Position numbers and translations under genes: made by a program. A DNA stretch of 8,890 nucleotides from Caldilineaceae bacterium. Lineage in GTDB: Bacteria > Chloroflexota > Anaerolineae > Caldilineales > Caldilineaceae. Of this stretch, positions 7,701 through 8,890 are shown piece after piece. A model generated the notes under the pieces. That model saw only the letters and a list, made by a program, of their open reading frames with translations, had not been told where the DNA came from and did not search any database. Positions within the stretch are counted from its first letter, which is position 1. Every line of letters starts with the position of its first letter. The stretch is taken from NCBI GenBank assembly GCA_012032975.1, contig JAAUPU010000073.1:1-8890 (forward strand). The letters run 5' to 3'.

Positions 7701-8890
7701 TCTGCCAGGCGTTGTCGTCCAGCAGATCCAGACCGATCAACAAGGTTTGCAGCGCGGTCTCGTAGGCGCCTGACGACTTTGCGCGTTTGCCGGCTGCCAG
7801 GTTGAGTTCAGCCAACTGGCTGCACTCTTCCGGTTTCTCGATCAGAGCGCGACCCAGGTTGAGGTGATAAACCGTGGTGACGATCTGTTGTTCCCGATCC
7901 GGTCCGGGGGTGGCGGCCAACAGTTGCCGCCCGATGCGCAGATGCAGTGACTTGCGCTCGGCATCGGGGATCAACGAATAGGTGGCCGCGCGTACGTCGT
8001 CATGTACAAACCGGTAGCGCGTTGACCCATTGGGCTGGGCCTCGACCCGCAAAGGCCTGCCAGTCGCCCGGAGCGGGCGGGGGCTTGGTTCTCCATCCGT
8101 TGCGGGCACGATGAGACCACCCTGAATCGCATCGGCCAGTTGGGAAAGCAGCCTTTCGGGGCGACTCTCTTCGATCTCGCTGAGCATGCGCAGATCGAAG
8201 CTTGTGCCGATCGCGGCTGCGGATCGAAGGATCTGCTGCGATCGGCTGGCAAGCCCGCGCACCCGCTCGATCATCAACGCGACGACATTGTCGGCGATGT
8301 CGTGGTTGAGGATCGCATCCAGCCGCCAGCGCCAGCGATGTTCTTCCTGGTCAAACCAGACAAAGCCCTGGCTGTAGACATCGCGCAGGAATTCGCGCAG
8401 AAAGAAGGGATTGCCATTGGTCTTTGCGCTGAGGATGCGCGCCAGCGGCACCGCTTCTTCTGAAGCACAACGCAGGGTGTCCACAAGCAGCTGGCCGATG
8501 GCATCCAGTTCCAGCGGCGCGAGCGCCAGCTCGGTGATGGCATCGCCACCCTGGCGAATTGCATCGGCGGCTGCCAGCACCGGGTGTGCTGCGGTGAGTT
8601 CGTCTGGACGACATGCGCCGATGATGCAGAGGTGGCGTGTGTCCGGCGTGGTCACCAGTTGCTGAACCAGCCGCATCATCAAGCCATCGGCCCACTGGAG
8701 ATTGTCCAGAAAAATGACCAGCGGGCTGCCCCGTTGGGCAAAGACGCGTATGAAGGTCTGAAAGACCAGATTGAAGCGATTTTGCGCCTCGGCCGGGGCC
8801 AGCTCCCGGGTTTCTGGCTGCTCGCCGATGATCAGCTCGAGTTCGGGCGCTACCTGGCTGATGATCCGTCCATTGGCGCCGAGCGTAGCG
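4738..8890 (-). CDS. AAA-ATPase/TPR-like/GAF hybrid sensor histidine kinase, 5' end off window
   Basis: This is a large soluble signalling protein; 1383 C-terminal residues are visible and the frame stays open to the right edge, so the TTG at 8682 is not a start. Residues here are counted from the window edge. 1-270: second half of an AAA-type predicted ATPase, with PELELIIGEQP and the Walker B-like LVIFLDNLQWAD (57-68), then the KTNGNPFF and RYRFVHDDVRAATYSLI motifs usual in this family. About 320-900: alpha-helical TPR-like repeats. About 939-1094: GAF sensor domain. About 1095-1130: coiled coil (LEQQVEQRTAELALAIQEAE). HisKA with SHELRTPL, phospho-acceptor His1140 (codon 5472-5470). HATPase_c with the N box near 1269-1273 (NLISNAIKF), DTGIGIAP at 1300, FEKF at 1314 and GTGLGLS at 1330. 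No membrane segment is seen. By family, a Ser/Thr kinase domain and the Walker A loop probably lie upstream, off window. The stop overlaps the receiver start by 11 bases. Confidence 0.93.
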   Translation of the reverse strand, partial: ATLGANGRIISQVAPELELIIGEQPETRELAPAEAQNRFNLVFQTFIRVFAQRGSPLVIFLDNLQWADGLMMRLVQQLVTTPDTRHLCIIGACRPDELTAAHPVLAAADAIRQGGDAITELALAPLELDAIGQLLVDTLRCASEEAVPLARILSAKTNGNPFFLREFLRDVYSQGFVWFDQEEHRWRWRLDAILNHDIADNVVALMIERVRGLASRSQQILRSAAAIGTSFDLRMLSEIEESRPERLLSQLADAIQGGLIVPATDGEPSPRPLRATGRPLRVEAQPNGSTRYRFVHDDVRAATYSLIPDAERKSLHLRIGRQLLAATPGPDREQQIVTTVYHLNLGRALIEKPEECSQLAELNLAAGKRAKSSGAYETALQTLLIGLDLLDDNAWQNRYELTLALHAEAAEAAYLTGSLEQMESMARAVTQNARTLLDQVPVYEVEIRAYVAQNMPLKAVQTGLQLLELLDFGLPSAPTRQQTNQRLAAVETRLKAYTFDDLANLPAMTNVHALAGLRIMASIAQPTYFSFPQLYPLLTAQQVELCLDFGDAPTTATVFGNYALVQCGLLNKLDVGYRFGKLALDLLPRHPNDYAPKTIQVVASSVLHWKGHLDSALQPSLTGFQLGLDRGDLETAAICAQMYCVRLFYLGRKLDDVAQEMSRYSNILLQIGQETVRQYIEIFRQIIQNLTSKSRQPYELTGELYNITEMLPRNLVTNNRTGVFQLHFNSMILCYLFGEYSLAYEHGRQAEKDLDGARSTPFVPIYVFHYGLTLLQICGQLPSDERAAMVEKAEGLIAQMDGWAEHAPMNYAHKADLMRAEMARIQGDHTNARELYDRAIARSTQHEYLHETALAQELCGNFHTSRGLPHLGNYYLLNAHYSYQQWGASAKVSHLESRYPSLFERRRVDFLAAQSGLMSARDEAVSTIDVSSVIKASQVLSGEIVLDRLLAQLLDIVIENAGAQSGLLLLRSGDQWVAEAQKRPDQGDVAILGSQPLGAESPTPLPRTIINYVTHTQTSVVLDDATRSDAFMRDPYIVARRPRSLLCAPLMNQGKLIGMLYLENNLAPGVFTPNRLEVLNLLSSQAAISIENARLYATLEQQVEQRTAELALAIQEAERARAAAEAANESKSTFLASVSHELRTPLTSILGFASIIRRRLDDRILPHVRHVDRSTQRSIEQIQHNLDIILAEGERLTTLINNVLDLAKIEAGGFEWQLEPLSIGDVIDQAISSIMALLMQRQLTLNVELADDLPLVLADRDKLIQVVINLISNAIKFTHEGSITCCATLHGEMVMVNVVDTGIGIAPQDLATVFEKFKQVGDSLTAKPQGTGLGLSICKEIIEQLGGQIWVESELGIGSTFSFTLPAAPAQVTDKEHETTYVA

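Noticed and set aside
8680..8682. TTG as the start codon of the histidine kinase
   Set aside because: The same frame continues upstream to the window edge with family-typical sequence, including the Walker B-like LVIFLDNLQWAD, so the real start lies outside the window.

Overview
The window looks like chromosomal DNA of a Gram-positive-type or monoderm environmental bacterium, most likely a member of the Chloroflexota (Anaerolineae/Caldilineae-like). This is an inference from three things: GC-rich coding sequence; a secreted beta-propeller protein ending in the tail AYLPLIMR, a C-terminal style I associate with exported proteins of that phylum; and a very large soluble AAA-ATPase/TPR/GAF/histidine kinase hybrid of a type common there and in cyanobacteria. 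No RNA gene, CRISPR array or mobile element was seen.

Layout. Positions 1-1137 (minus strand) hold a two-gene sugar-metabolism unit. An aldose 1-epimerase is followed after 11 bases by the first 73 codons of an aldo/keto reductase that runs off the left edge. The epimerase N-terminus is split over three reading frames by two apparent one-base deletions about 20 bases apart. Positions 1138-1297 are a divergent promoter region with an extended -10 box facing each way and small repeats between them. Positions 1298-3205 (plus strand) encode a secreted protein: signal peptide, about seven FG-GAP/VCBS-like propeller blades, two Ig-like (BACON-like) domains and the YLPLI tail.

From the right edge back to 3226 (minus strand) runs one tight operon. 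The first gene is the large signalling protein (5' end outside the window), with AAA-type ATPase, helical repeats, GAF, HisKA and HATPase_c. Its last 11 bases overlap a stand-alone CheY-like receiver. The receiver's stop overlaps by ATGA the start of a mandelate-racemase-type enolase superfamily enzyme. All the catalytic motifs of kinase, receiver and enzyme are intact.

How the genes may work together: the kinase would phosphorylate the adjacent receiver at Asp56, and the enolase-superfamily enzyme is produced from the same message, apparently by translational coupling. The epimerase/reductase pair and the enolase-family enzyme all point to sugar or sugar-acid metabolism, but no shared pathway can be proved from this sequence. 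The propeller gene and the kinase operon converge, with only 20 bases between their stop codons and no convincing terminator.
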